NCBI GenBank assembly: GCA_018715595.1
Contig: DVLI01000026.1
Span: forward strand, 253,966 to 317,965
DNA from: Candidatus Caccoplasma merdavium
GTDB taxonomy: Bacteria; Bacteroidota; Bacteroidia; Bacteroidales; UBA11471
Direction of reading: 5' to 3'
DNA length: 64,000 bases
Position numbers and translations under genes: made by a program
Notes under the pieces: model-generated
What the model saw: the letters and a program-made list of their open reading frames with translations, nothing else
What the model was told of the DNA's origin: nothing
Databases searched by the model: none
Shown here: positions 8,482-17,349 of the stretch, in pieces
Layout: each line of letters opens with the position of its first letter
How positions within the stretch are numbered: position 1 is the stretch's first letter

Positions 8482-8527
8482 TGTGCTATAACAACAGATT
8501 CGCCACATTAGCTTGCCGTATTTTTAC

Positions 8528-8584
8528 GCTCGTCGGGACGGGTGGTCCCGCCCCTTGGCGCTGGCCGTTCCCCGACCGATGAGC
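8528..8584. other. GC-rich structured block, possible remnant of a mobile-element control site
   Basis: A 57-base GC-rich patch stands out from AT-rich surroundings. GCTC (8528-8531) can pair with GAGC (8581-8584), GTCGGG (8532-8537) with CCCGAC (8571-8576), and an inner CGGGAC with GTCCCG. No convincing protein frame runs through it. It lies between hairpin repeat A and the IS481 transposase. It could be a leftover oriT, a structured RNA or part of a lost gene. Confidence 0.35.
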
Positions 8585-8629
8585 TTAAAAGTGTTAACAG
8601 TCAGTGATATATTTGTAATTCTCCACAGT

Positions 8630-9568
8630 TTATTGAACAACAGCTTTCTTATTTCTATGTTTTATGAATTTAAGATATTCGTAATTACATGGCAGGATTT
8701 CTTCGTTTGACTCCAAGAATTTTTCACTCACATCGGGCTGGATTGGAATAAGGTGCTCAACAGACTTGAGTTTTTGCATCGGAGTCTTGCCGTTCAGCGA
8801 GGAATGTGGTCGTTTCTTATTGTAGAACTCCTGCCATTCCATAGCCATCGCATTCAAATCAAGTGTCTTATCCGACAAATCTATAAGATTCCAAAACTCT
8901 GTCTTATCGGTCTGCTGAGACCTTTCAACTTTGCCATTCAAATGTGGAGTCCTTGGTTTGATAGGTCTGAACTTGATAAAATGGTCATGCAGTTCATATT
9001 GGAAATCATAATTGAAGAATTCTGTTCCCCAATCAGTCTGTATCCGCTGAACGGGAAAAGGAAAGGTGTTCAGTATCTCTCCTAAAAAATGAATTGTACT
9101 TTCCGCTTTTTTATTGGGATATACACGAATGGTCCTCAAACGGGTACAATCATCTATGGCCGTGAACTGATATGCTCCATTTCGTACTTTCATTACATCC
9201 AGCTGGATCCTTTCCCCAGGAATTTCTTTACTATATCTGATATAGTCTGACTTTTTACGCCGTTTCACAACAGCTTTAACCTGATGCCTTTTTAACACAC
9301 GCCACACGGTCATGGCTGAGAGTTTTATTCTCTTCCTAAGCAGATAGTTGGCAATCCGTTGCGCTCCCCATTTTCTCGTCTCACGCAGATTAAGAATAAT
9401 GGTTTCAATTCCAGGCGTTACCTTCATATTTGCGAGTCTTGATGGGCGTTTAGACTTATCGGACAATTTTGACTTACCTTGTTCTTTCTCGCGATTTATC
9501 CAACGGTATAACGTGGAACGGGCAATCCCGCACCGAAGGGCTGTTTTTGTCACAGAATTCGATATCAA
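8630..9568 (-). CDS. IS481-type DDE transposase
   Basis: A 312-residue transposase. An N-terminal helix-turn-helix (GIARSTLYRWINREK) is followed by an rve-type catalytic core with the acidic triad in IQLDVMKV, IQTDWGTEF and the glutamate of GKVERSQQTDK. The order fits the IS481 family. The start is odd: the only in-frame options are TTG (9566-9568) or a GTG further in, and stop codons lie just upstream. The N-terminus looks about 20 residues shorter than in relatives, so truncation or a frameshift is possible. I could not find terminal inverted repeats. GC content is lower than in neighbouring genes. Confidence 0.85.
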   Translation of the reverse strand: MISNSVTKTALRCGIARSTLYRWINREKEQGKSKLSDKSKRPSRLANMKVTPGIETIILNLRETRKWGAQRIANYLLRKRIKLSAMTVWRVLKRHQVKAVVKRRKKSDYIRYSKEIPGERIQLDVMKVRNGAYQFTAIDDCTRLRTIRVYPNKKAESTIHFLGEILNTFPFPVQRIQTDWGTEFFNYDFQYELHDHFIKFRPIKPRTPHLNGKVERSQQTDKTEFWNLIDLSDKTLDLNAMAMEWQEFYNKKRPHSSLNGKTPMQKLKSVEHLIPIQPDVSEKFLESNEEILPCNYEYLKFIKHRNKKAVVQ

Positions 9569-9692
9569 AATAGGAATGGATTAGAAATAAGCTATTTATG
9601 AGCTTTTCTCAAAGGGTGAGGTAATGACTTGGAAACAGTCACAAATTCTGCAATATGCGGTAAATTTCTGTCAAACAACTCTTGTCTTAGCG

Positions 9693-9700
9693 CAAAGATA
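9693..9700 (-). promoter_or_regulatory. -7 box upstream of the transposase
   Basis: The minus strand reads TATCTTTG, about 125 bases before the transposase start and directly downstream of the hxlR-type gene. It could serve the IS or be a leftover host-type promoter. Confidence 0.4.
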
Positions 9701-9721
9701 CGGAAAAGCAACCAAATTCTA

Positions 9722-10072
9722 TTACCGTTTCCCATATTTCTTTTCAAATAATTCTGTATTCTTCTCTCCCCATGCAATCATAGCATCGATGATGGGAATA
9801 AGCGTCATCCCCAACGGAGTGATAGCATACTCCGAACGAGGAGGCAGTTCAGGGTAGATGGTCTTCGATACGAGCCCGTCCTCTACCAGTTCCTTCAGTT
9901 GCAAGTCGAGCACACGAGGCGTGGCTTCGGGAAATATCTTGTGCAATTCACTGGGACGCAGGGCACGGTGGCGCAGTTCGTCCAAGATGCATGACTTCCA
10001 CTTGGAATCAATCAGGCTCATGGTCAGCCGCAAGGGACAGCCCAAATCTACGGGTATCTTTCTTTCGTACAT
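9722..10072 (-). CDS. HxlR family regulator with N-terminal cysteine
   Basis: A 116-residue winged-helix regulator. It opens with a GCPLRLTMSLIDSKWKSCIL segment and has the recognition region RPSELHKIFPEATPRVLDLQLKEL and a wing at ELPPRSEYAITPLG, all typical of HxlR. C12 sits where redox-sensing members such as YodB and HypR carry their sensor cysteine; C28 is a second cysteine. It is divergent from an operon of three genes that includes two flavoproteins. By analogy it probably represses that operon and is released by quinones, aldehydes or other electrophiles; this is inference. Confidence 0.92.
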   Translation of the reverse strand: MYERKIPVDLGCPLRLTMSLIDSKWKSCILDELRHRALRPSELHKIFPEATPRVLDLQLKELVEDGLVSKTIYPELPPRSEYAITPLGMTLIPIIDAMIAWGEKNTELFEKKYGKR

Positions 10073-10101
10073 GGTTTTATCTTTATTGAATGTTACGCCT
10101 G

Positions 10102-10109
10102 CAAAGGTA
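10102..10109 (-). promoter_or_regulatory. -7 box of the hxlR-type gene
   Basis: The minus strand reads TACCTTTG 30 bases before the ATG. A perfect 10-base palindrome GGTATATACC (10129-10138) covers the place where the -33 box would be. Confidence 0.65.
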
Positions 10110-10128
10110 AGGATAATATATCGTAACG

Positions 10129-10176
10129 GGTATATACCGAATAATTTTTCAGTATATGAATAATTTTTCGGTACTT
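10129..10176. repeat. Candidate HxlR operator: palindrome plus 19-base tandem repeat
   Basis: A perfect palindrome GGTATATACC (10129-10138) is followed by two tandem copies of a 19-base unit (10139-10157 and 10158-10176). Each begins GAATAATTTTTC, and they differ at few positions. The block lies exactly between the divergent hxlR-type and flavoprotein promoters, and the second unit abuts the -33 region of the latter. Confidence 0.55.
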
Positions 10177-10197
10177 GTGCAAACTGGAGGAATCACC

Positions 10198-10205
10198 TAC
10201 CTTTG
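10198..10205 (+). promoter_or_regulatory. -7 box of the flavoprotein operon
   Basis: TACCTTTG lies 38 bases before the ATG at 10244. A TTGTG at 10175-10179 has the spacing of a -33 box. Confidence 0.65.
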
Positions 10206-10243
10206 CAGCATCAAAACAAGATAATCAATTAAACATTAGCATC

Positions 10244-10627
10244 ATGAGAGCAAATATCGAAGAGTACAAGGCAGTGGAAGAAGCTGCCATGAAGTTTGTG
10301 AAAAGTGTGGCAGAAGGCAACAGCAAGTATGCCCGCGAATTGTTTATTGACGAAGCCGTCTTATTCGGCTACTTGGACGGGAAGCTGGAGCACGGCAGCA
10401 TCGAGCAGTTCTACCACAATGTGGACACCGTAGGCGCAGGCGATGACTTCAAGGCACGCATCGACGTGGTGGACGTAGAAGAGACCCTCGCCGTGGTGCG
10501 CGTGCTGGAAGAGAAATGGGGAGGCCGTATCGACTTCACCGACTACCTGCTGCTGATGAAGATGGACGGCGAGTGGCGGTGCGTGGCGAAGGCGTACAAT
10601 CAGAATTCGAATACCATTCAAAAGTAA
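10244..10627 (+). CDS. NTF2-like / putative lumazine-binding fold protein
   Basis: A 127-residue cytoplasmic protein of the NTF2-like superfamily (Pfam Lumazine_bd_2 type). It starts MRANIEEYKAVEEAAMKFV and ends with the strand-rich DYLLLMKMDGEWRCVAKAYN. Such proteins bind small hydrophobic or flavin-like ligands or act as small-molecule isomerases; the activity here is unknown. An earlier in-frame ATG at 10175 lies upstream of the -7 box and is rejected. It is the first gene of an operon with two iron-sulfur flavoproteins, 12 bases ahead of the next. Confidence 0.82.
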   Translation: MRANIEEYKAVEEAAMKFVKSVAEGNSKYARELFIDEAVLFGYLDGKLEHGSIEQFYHNVDTVGAGDDFKARIDVVDVEETLAVVRVLEEKWGGRIDFTDYLLLMKMDGEWRCVAKAYNQNSNTIQK

Positions 10628-10639
10628 GGAGGAAGCGTC

Positions 10640-11179
10640 ATGAAGATAACAGTTATTACGGGAAGTCCACGCAAGCATGGCAACAGCTTTGCCATGACGG
10701 ACGCATTTATCAGGGAAGCGGAGACACTCGGCCACACGGTGCGACGATTTGATGCCGCACTGATGAAGATAGGCGGTTGCCGTGCCTGCCAGACCTGCTT
10801 CAAGACGGGCAAGGCTTGTTCGTTCGACGACGATTTCAACCTTATCGCACCTGCCATTATGGAAGCCGATGCTGTTGTATTCACCATGCCAACCTACTGG
10901 TATTCCATCCCGGCACAGATAAAGGGTGTGATTGACCGCCTGTTTTCATTCGTGGTGGGCGGAAAGGATATCGCCGGAAAGAAATGCGGACTGATAGCCT
11001 GCTGCGAAGAAAACGACGTGACGGTAATGGACGGCATCCGTATGCCGCTGGAACGTTCTGCCGCTCTGCTGAAATGGGAGATGGCTGGCGAAGTGCTTAT
11101 TACCGAAGTATTGAACGAAGGTGACATCAACAAGACGGACGGCTGCAAGCAAGCGGCTGAACTGGCGCATAAATTCTGA
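10640..11179 (+). CDS. Iron-sulfur flavoprotein / flavodoxin-family NAD(P)H reductase
   Basis: A 179-residue flavodoxin-fold protein. The phosphate-binding loop is TGSPRKHGNS near residue 8. It carries a compact cysteine motif CRACQTCFKTGKAC (C-x2-C-x2-C-x6-C), as in archaeal-type iron-sulfur flavoproteins with one [4Fe-4S] cluster and FMN. MPTYWYSIPAQIKGVIDR is the usual NADPH-dependent FMN reductase helix. It likely reduces quinones or nitro compounds in the cytoplasm. It lies four bases ahead of a paralogue. Confidence 0.87.
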   Translation: MKITVITGSPRKHGNSFAMTDAFIREAETLGHTVRRFDAALMKIGGCRACQTCFKTGKACSFDDDFNLIAPAIMEADAVVFTMPTYWYSIPAQIKGVIDRLFSFVVGGKDIAGKKCGLIACCEENDVTVMDGIRMPLERSAALLKWEMAGEVLITEVLNEGDINKTDGCKQAAELAHKF

Positions 11180-11183
11180 ACGT

Positions 11184-11816
11184 ATGAAGGTATTGTTGAT
11201 TAATGGCAGCCCGAATCAAACGGGCTGCACCTATACCGCCCTGCACGAAGTGGAAACCACCTTGCAGGCAAACGGCATTGAGACGGAATTGCTGTATTTA
11301 GGCAAGAAGCCCATAGCGGGTTGCATCGCCTGTGGAGCCTGCATGAATACAGGACATTGTTTCCGCGACGACCTCGTGCAAGAGATACAGAAACGGCTGG
11401 ATGAATTTGATGCCATCGTCATCGGTTCTCCGGTTTATTACAGTGCACCAACGGGACAACTCGTTTCGTTCCTGAACCGCCTGTTCTTCGCCACGGAGAA
11501 CCGCATGGCGGGCAAGCTCGGCGCATCAGTAGTATCGTGCCGCCGTGGTGGAGCCTCCGCCACCTTCGAGCAATTGAATCAATATTTCACTATTGCGAAT
11601 ATGCCTATCGTAGCATCGCAATACTGGAACTCGGTACACGGCTTCACACCCGACGATGTGCGCAAGGACAAGGAAGGCTTGCAGACCATGCGCATCTTGG
11701 GGCAAAATATGGCGTGGTTGCTAAAGTGCATTGAAAGCGGACGGAAGAACGGCGTTCGCAAGCCGGAATATGAACCGAGAATGCGGACGCACTTCATCCA
11801 AGACAAATATGAATAA
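11184..11816 (+). CDS. Second iron-sulfur flavoprotein / NAD(P)H reductase
   Basis: A 210-residue flavodoxin-fold protein related to the preceding gene. It has the FMN loop NGSPNQTGCTYTA, the cluster motif CIACGACMNTGHC (C-x2-C-x2-C-x4-C) and the helix GSPVYYSAPTGQLVSFLNR. The start MKVLLINGSP is chosen because it matches the family N-terminus; an earlier start would overlap the upstream gene. Two adjacent paralogues may form a heteromer or act on different substrates; the sequence does not tell. Confidence 0.87.
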   Translation: MKVLLINGSPNQTGCTYTALHEVETTLQANGIETELLYLGKKPIAGCIACGACMNTGHCFRDDLVQEIQKRLDEFDAIVIGSPVYYSAPTGQLVSFLNRLFFATENRMAGKLGASVVSCRRGGASATFEQLNQYFTIANMPIVASQYWNSVHGFTPDDVRKDKEGLQTMRILGQNMAWLLKCIESGRKNGVRKPEYEPRMRTHFIQDKYE

Positions 11817-11881
11817 CCAAACTTAACAAGAAAACTTATAGATTTTTGAGTAGAGGATGTTTCCTGTCCGATTTTGAATTT

Positions 11882-11958
11882 AACCAATGGGAGGATAGCA
11901 AGCGGTTTTGGTCTGCCCCAAACACAAACTTGCTACCCTCCCGTTGGCATCGTTTATA
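11882..11958 (+). repeat. Long hairpin repeat, copy B
   Basis: Arms 11884-11902 and 11929-11947 (19 bases each) are complementary apart from one A-C mismatch and one T-G pair. The 26-base loop holds a second small hairpin (GGTTTTGG against CCAAAC). Its 45-base core (11891-11935) is identical to copy A. It follows the last flavoprotein gene by 66 bases, just as copy A follows the crp-like gene. Confidence 0.85.
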
Positions 11959-11999
11959 ATCTCATGCCCTTGTCTCTCCTAAGCGGCTTAACAGTCCTT

Positions 12000-12404
12000 T
12001 TAATGGATGAGAACAGCCTGCCAAACTGTTCCTTGAACCATTCGCCAATCACTTGCCTCCTTGTCAAAGGCACGCAACAATGTTTCATACTCCGTGCCCA
12101 CACCTTGATAGGCATTACGTACCATTTCAGCCGTTACGAACGCCTCACGGTCGGAAAGCCGCTGGTAATGCTTCGTTATCTGCGCCTTGATGTTGTCAAG
12201 GGCATAATTGACCGCCACCGCCTCACGGCTCTTGCCTTTGGCACGGTTGCCTTTGGCATCCCAAAGTTCCTTTGAAATGCTCTGTTTGCAACTGAACTGC
12301 GCCACCGTTCCGTTGATTGTAACCCGTCCCATGATGGGGACAATTCCGTTCTTCTCCTTGCTGCCGTTCGCATAGAACAGCACGCGAAATGTACTTCTTG
12401 CCAT
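12000..12404 (-). pseudogene. Tyrosine integrase, N-terminal remnant
   Basis: About 134 residues remain from the ATG at 12402-12404. The opening MARSTFRVLFYANGSKEKNG and the following segment TVAQFSCKQSISKELWDAKG are the arm-binding domain typical of Bacteroides conjugative and mobilisable element integrases. The core-binding domain begins (YQRLSDREAFVTAEMVRNAY) and then the frame runs into unrelated residues after about FDKEAS. The catalytic domain with its R-H-R-Y residues is gone, so it cannot recombine DNA. The start faces the right end of the island. Confidence 0.85.
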
Positions 12405-12702
12405 ACTCGTCCTTTTTTGTTGCAAAACTATAAATCAACGAGTTAAACCTTGACAAGCAAACCTACGCAGAGCGGCGCAAACGGAACGGTGACTGTTAAA
12501 TCTGCATTTCTGACGGGTAACGATTAGGAAACCGTTCTCTTTCTCCAATCCGCTTTGAAACGCTATTCAGCCCTCTATCCAACTTCCGCGATTTTCTCCT
12601 AACTACTTAATTCACAGATTACATTGCGTTAATCTGCCGAATTTTGGAGGTTTTTCCACAGATTTTCCCTAAACTTGTAACCTTAAATTTCATGCAACGG
12701 GT
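12405..12702. other. Right junction of the island, no gene seen
   Basis: This 298-base stretch lies between the integrase start and the addB-like gene. It should contain the right attachment site if the integrase belonged to the island. I see no open frame, hairpin or -7 box of good quality. Confidence 0.4.
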
Positions 12703-15597
12703 ATGACACCTTTTTTAAAGCAAGTCGCCGAAACATTCTATGCCACCTACCGCGAAGAGATTCAGGAGATAACCTTTGTCTTTCCCAATCGACGGGCCGG
12801 CATCTTTTTCAAAAAATATCTCGCCGAGATTATCGACGGGCCACTCTTCTCTCCGACCGTCACTACGGTTACCGACCTCTTTACCCAACTTTCGGCATTG
12901 CAACCGGCCGACCACATCTATCTGCTGTTCACCCTCTACCGGCACTACGCCGAACTCTATCCGCAGAAAGAGAGTTTCGACGAATTTGTCCCACTGGGCG
13001 AAACGCTTCTCAACGACTTCGACGATGTAGACAAGTATATGGCCGACGCCCGGCAACTGTTTACCAACATTCACGACCTCAAAGAGATTGATGCCCACTT
13101 CGGCAGTCCGCTCACCGAGGAGCAGGTAGCCTACATTCGCCGCTTCTGGAAAAACTTCATGCCCATAGGCGAAAGCGACAACAAGAGCCATTTTGTCTCG
13201 CTGTGGTCTATTCTATACGAGCTTTATGAGCGGTTCCGTAACGACCTGCGAGATCATGGATTGGGCTACGAAGGCATGATATACAGAGCGGTGGCCGAGC
13301 AGGCCGATAGCAACATCGACCTGCCTTTCGGACGGATTGTTTTTGTGGGGCTCAACGTCTTGAACCGAGCCGAAGAGACCCTCATGAAAGCACTTAAAAA
13401 GAGAGGAATAGCCGATTTTTATTGGGACGACAAAGCTCCCACGCTACAAGACGAATACAACCGGGCCGCCTACTTCCTAAGACCCAATGCCAAAGAGTTC
13501 CCTTCGCAATTATCGCTCGAAGACGAGCAATCGGATTATGCCTTTCCACAAGTCGAACTCATGGGCATTCCCTCGGCAGTGGGGCAAGCCAAACAATGCG
13601 AGATCATTTTGCGGGAATTGATGAAAAGCAACGCGATTCCTTCTCCCGAGAAAGCGCTGAACACGGCCATCGTCCTGCCCGACGAACACCTGCTCCTGCC
13701 CATGCTCTATGCCATACCCCGCGAAATCGACCCGATAAACATCACCATGGGTTACACGCTGGCAAACACCACCGTAGCCGGACTGATGGATATTCTCGCC
13801 GACCTGCAAAAGCATATCCGTCCCGGGAACGAGGAGGTCCTCTTCTACCACCGCAACGTGCTCGCGCTGCTCAGCAACCGATACCTGCAACCCTCGGGAC
13901 AGGCCGAAATCAATCGCCTGACCGATGATATTCGCAAACACAACAAGATATTTATTCCGCAAAACGAACTGGGCGTAACACCGCTCCTGAAACAGATATT
14001 TGTCTATTTGAACAACGCCGATGAAGTCTGTGACTACCTTCTCACCTTGTTGACCATGCTTCAAGAAGAGTTGGACGATGCCGATGAGAATACCGACGAA
14101 GAGAATGCCGAAATTTCGGTTGTCGCTCTCGAACGGGAATTTATTTACCACTACTACCTGGCCATAAACCGGTTGAAAGGCATCATGCAGGAAAACGGCG
14201 TAGAAATGAATGTAGCCACATTCTTCAAGTTGCTGAAAAAGCTCACGGCCGGCATTTCCATTCCGTTCGAAGGAGAACCTCTCTCGGGGCTTCAAATCAT
14301 GGGAGTCCTCGAAACCCGTGCCCTCGACTTCGAGAATGTCATTATCCTCTCGATGAACGAGGGGGTATTCCCCGTGAAGAAAGTGGCCTCATCGCTTATT
14401 CCCTACAACCTGCGCAAGGGATTCGACCTCTCGACCACCGAGCACCAGGACAGCATCTACGCATACTACTTCTACCGGCTCATACATCGGGCCAAAAGAG
14501 TTTTCCTGCTCTACGACACCCGCACCGAAGACATGGCCAGCGGCGAAGTGAGCCGGTATGTGTACCAGTTGAAATACCACTACCGTCTCCCCATCAACGA
14601 AAAAATCGTGGGGTACCCCATCAAGGCCAAGAAAAACCAAGCCATCGCCATACCCAAAGACGAGTATGTCATGTCGCAACTCAGTCGCTACCTCAGTGGC
14701 GGCGACCGTTATCTCTCGGCCAGCGCCATCAACACCTACATCAGCTGCCCCATGCAATTCTATCTGAGCTATGTTGAGGGTTTCCAAGAGGGCGAAGATG
14801 TTGCCGAAGGTATCGATGCCGGAGTGTTCGGCAGCATCTACCACGAGGTAATGCAACAAATCTACGACCGCATGAAGGGGCAACCCATACAAGCCGAAGC
14901 CCTCAAAACGGCCGAACACGACGAGAAGATGTTGACGAGCTATATCGAACAGGCTTTTGCCGAGAACTACTTCAAGACCCCGCAACGCCCCAAGGCACTC
15001 ACCGGACAAAATTACCTCGTGGGCGAAGTCATACGCAAATATGTAAAAAAGACCCTTGCCACAGACCGGGCCCTTACGCCCTTTACCTACCTCACCTCCG
15101 AGCGGCTGATAAAACAGGTACACCGTCTCGATGACGGACGGGAAGTCCTATTGAAAGGATTTATCGACCGCATCGACATGAAAGAGGGGAAAATGCGTAT
15201 CGTCGACTACAAAACCGGAAAAGACAAAACCGACTTCAAGAGCATCGAAGAGCTCTTTGACAAGGAAAAGAAAGACCGACGCAAAGCCATCATGCAGGTA
15301 TTCATGTATGCCATGATGGTAACCGATGAAGACCGACCTCAATCGGCGATTGTCCCGGCCATCTACCAGGTACAGGAGCTATTCTCACCCCAGAAATTCG
15401 ACCCTTATATAAAATGGGGCTATTCTCCGCTCGATGATTATTCCACGATAGACAAAGAATTCAGGCAAGCATTCAACAACTGCCTGCAAGAAATATTCGA
15501 TGCGAACACCCCATTTACGCAAACAGTCCATATCGGTGATGAAGGACCCTGCTCCTATTGCCCGTTTGCCACGATATGCCTGCAATCGACACCCTAA
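12703..15597 (+). CDS. AddB-like PD-(D/E)XK nuclease with Fe-S staple
   Basis: A 964-residue cytoplasmic protein resembling the AddB/RexB subunit of the AddAB helicase-nuclease that processes DNA double-strand ends for recombination. The N-terminal half is helicase-like, but FVFPNRRAG stands where active helicases have a Walker A loop. The C-terminal nuclease domain has the catalytic RIVDYKTGK (D835, K837). Four cysteines, C682 and C950/C953/C959 (C-x2-C-x5-C at the end), match the AddB [4Fe-4S] staple that clamps the nuclease domain. The AddA partner is not in the window. It ends at a strong two-way terminator shared with proS. Confidence 0.88.
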   Translation: MTPFLKQVAETFYATYREEIQEITFVFPNRRAGIFFKKYLAEIIDGPLFSPTVTTVTDLFTQLSALQPADHIYLLFTLYRHYAELYPQKESFDEFVPLGETLLNDFDDVDKYMADARQLFTNIHDLKEIDAHFGSPLTEEQVAYIRRFWKNFMPIGESDNKSHFVSLWSILYELYERFRNDLRDHGLGYEGMIYRAVAEQADSNIDLPFGRIVFVGLNVLNRAEETLMKALKKRGIADFYWDDKAPTLQDEYNRAAYFLRPNAKEFPSQLSLEDEQSDYAFPQVELMGIPSAVGQAKQCEIILRELMKSNAIPSPEKALNTAIVLPDEHLLLPMLYAIPREIDPINITMGYTLANTTVAGLMDILADLQKHIRPGNEEVLFYHRNVLALLSNRYLQPSGQAEINRLTDDIRKHNKIFIPQNELGVTPLLKQIFVYLNNADEVCDYLLTLLTMLQEELDDADENTDEENAEISVVALEREFIYHYYLAINRLKGIMQENGVEMNVATFFKLLKKLTAGISIPFEGEPLSGLQIMGVLETRALDFENVIILSMNEGVFPVKKVASSLIPYNLRKGFDLSTTEHQDSIYAYYFYRLIHRAKRVFLLYDTRTEDMASGEVSRYVYQLKYHYRLPINEKIVGYPIKAKKNQAIAIPKDEYVMSQLSRYLSGGDRYLSASAINTYISCPMQFYLSYVEGFQEGEDVAEGIDAGVFGSIYHEVMQQIYDRMKGQPIQAEALKTAEHDEKMLTSYIEQAFAENYFKTPQRPKALTGQNYLVGEVIRKYVKKTLATDRALTPFTYLTSERLIKQVHRLDDGREVLLKGFIDRIDMKEGKMRIVDYKTGKDKTDFKSIEELFDKEKKDRRKAIMQVFMYAMMVTDEDRPQSAIVPAIYQVQELFSPQKFDPYIKWGYSPLDDYSTIDKEFRQAFNNCLQEIFDANTPFTQTVHIGDEGPCSYCPFATICLQSTP

Positions 15598-15610
15598 TGC
15601 GTCTATAATC

Positions 15611-15658
15611 AAGAAAGAGAGAGGGCCCCAGCCGTGGCTGGTGCCCTCTCTCTTTCTT
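15611..15658. terminator. Bidirectional terminator between the addB-like gene and proS
   Basis: A perfect 15-base stem (15611-15625 with 15644-15658) made of AAGAAAGAGAGAGGG and its complement continues into an inner GC stem. A- and T-rich flanks on either side suit the two convergent genes. Confidence 0.85.
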
Positions 15659-15671
15659 ATACTCCATTTTA

Positions 15672-17153
<1,482 letters not shown>

Positions 17154-17181
17154 ATCTTGTTTTTGTTAATTTTTCTTCTTG

Positions 17182-17213
17182 CAAAGATAGGGATAAATGC
17201 CGAATTTCGGCAT
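17182..17213 (-). promoter_or_regulatory. proS promoter with a 17-base palindrome
   Basis: The minus strand reads TATCTTTG at 17182-17189. Just upstream, ATGCCGAA (17197-17204) and TTCGGCAT (17206-17213) form a perfect palindrome around one base, covering the -15 to -33 region. It may be a regulator site. Confidence 0.55.
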
Positions 17214-17349
17214 CGCATTCCCTGAATCGATACGTTTTTTTGCCTTTCGCTCCTGCGTTATCGGGATTTCCGGTCCAATGCCGCCCACACCGAAAAGCAT
17301 ACAGCCAAAGGCTGCCGCGTCTTGAAAGAAAAGAGGAACTTATACCTTC

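Larger units (their letters stand above)
5930..12430. mobile_element. Composite decayed mobile island
   Basis: Limits are approximate. The segment separates two ordinary chromosomal blocks and contains efflux and flavoprotein cargo, two local regulators, an IS481-type transposase, two near-identical hairpin repeats 3.5 kb apart and, at the right end, the N-terminal stump of a Bacteroides-type tyrosine integrase reading inward. An integrase whose start faces the junction is the usual layout at the end of an integrative element. Conjugation, mobilisation and replication genes are absent, so it is a remnant. No flanking att repeat was recognised by eye. Confidence 0.7.

Noticed and set aside
8513-8710. 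A 65-codon frame across the GC-rich block
   Set aside because: It runs into the 3' end of the transposase gene and reads as low-quality sequence; the block looks structural rather than coding.
9592-9777. A 61-codon minus-strand frame upstream of the transposase
   Set aside because: It overlaps the 3' end of the HxlR-type gene and has no start signal or domain; it may at most contain a remnant of the transposase leader.
11874-12275. A 133-codon plus-strand frame across hairpin B and the integrase stump
   Set aside because: Its second half is antisense to the clear integrase N-terminus, and its first half is the hairpin repeat.
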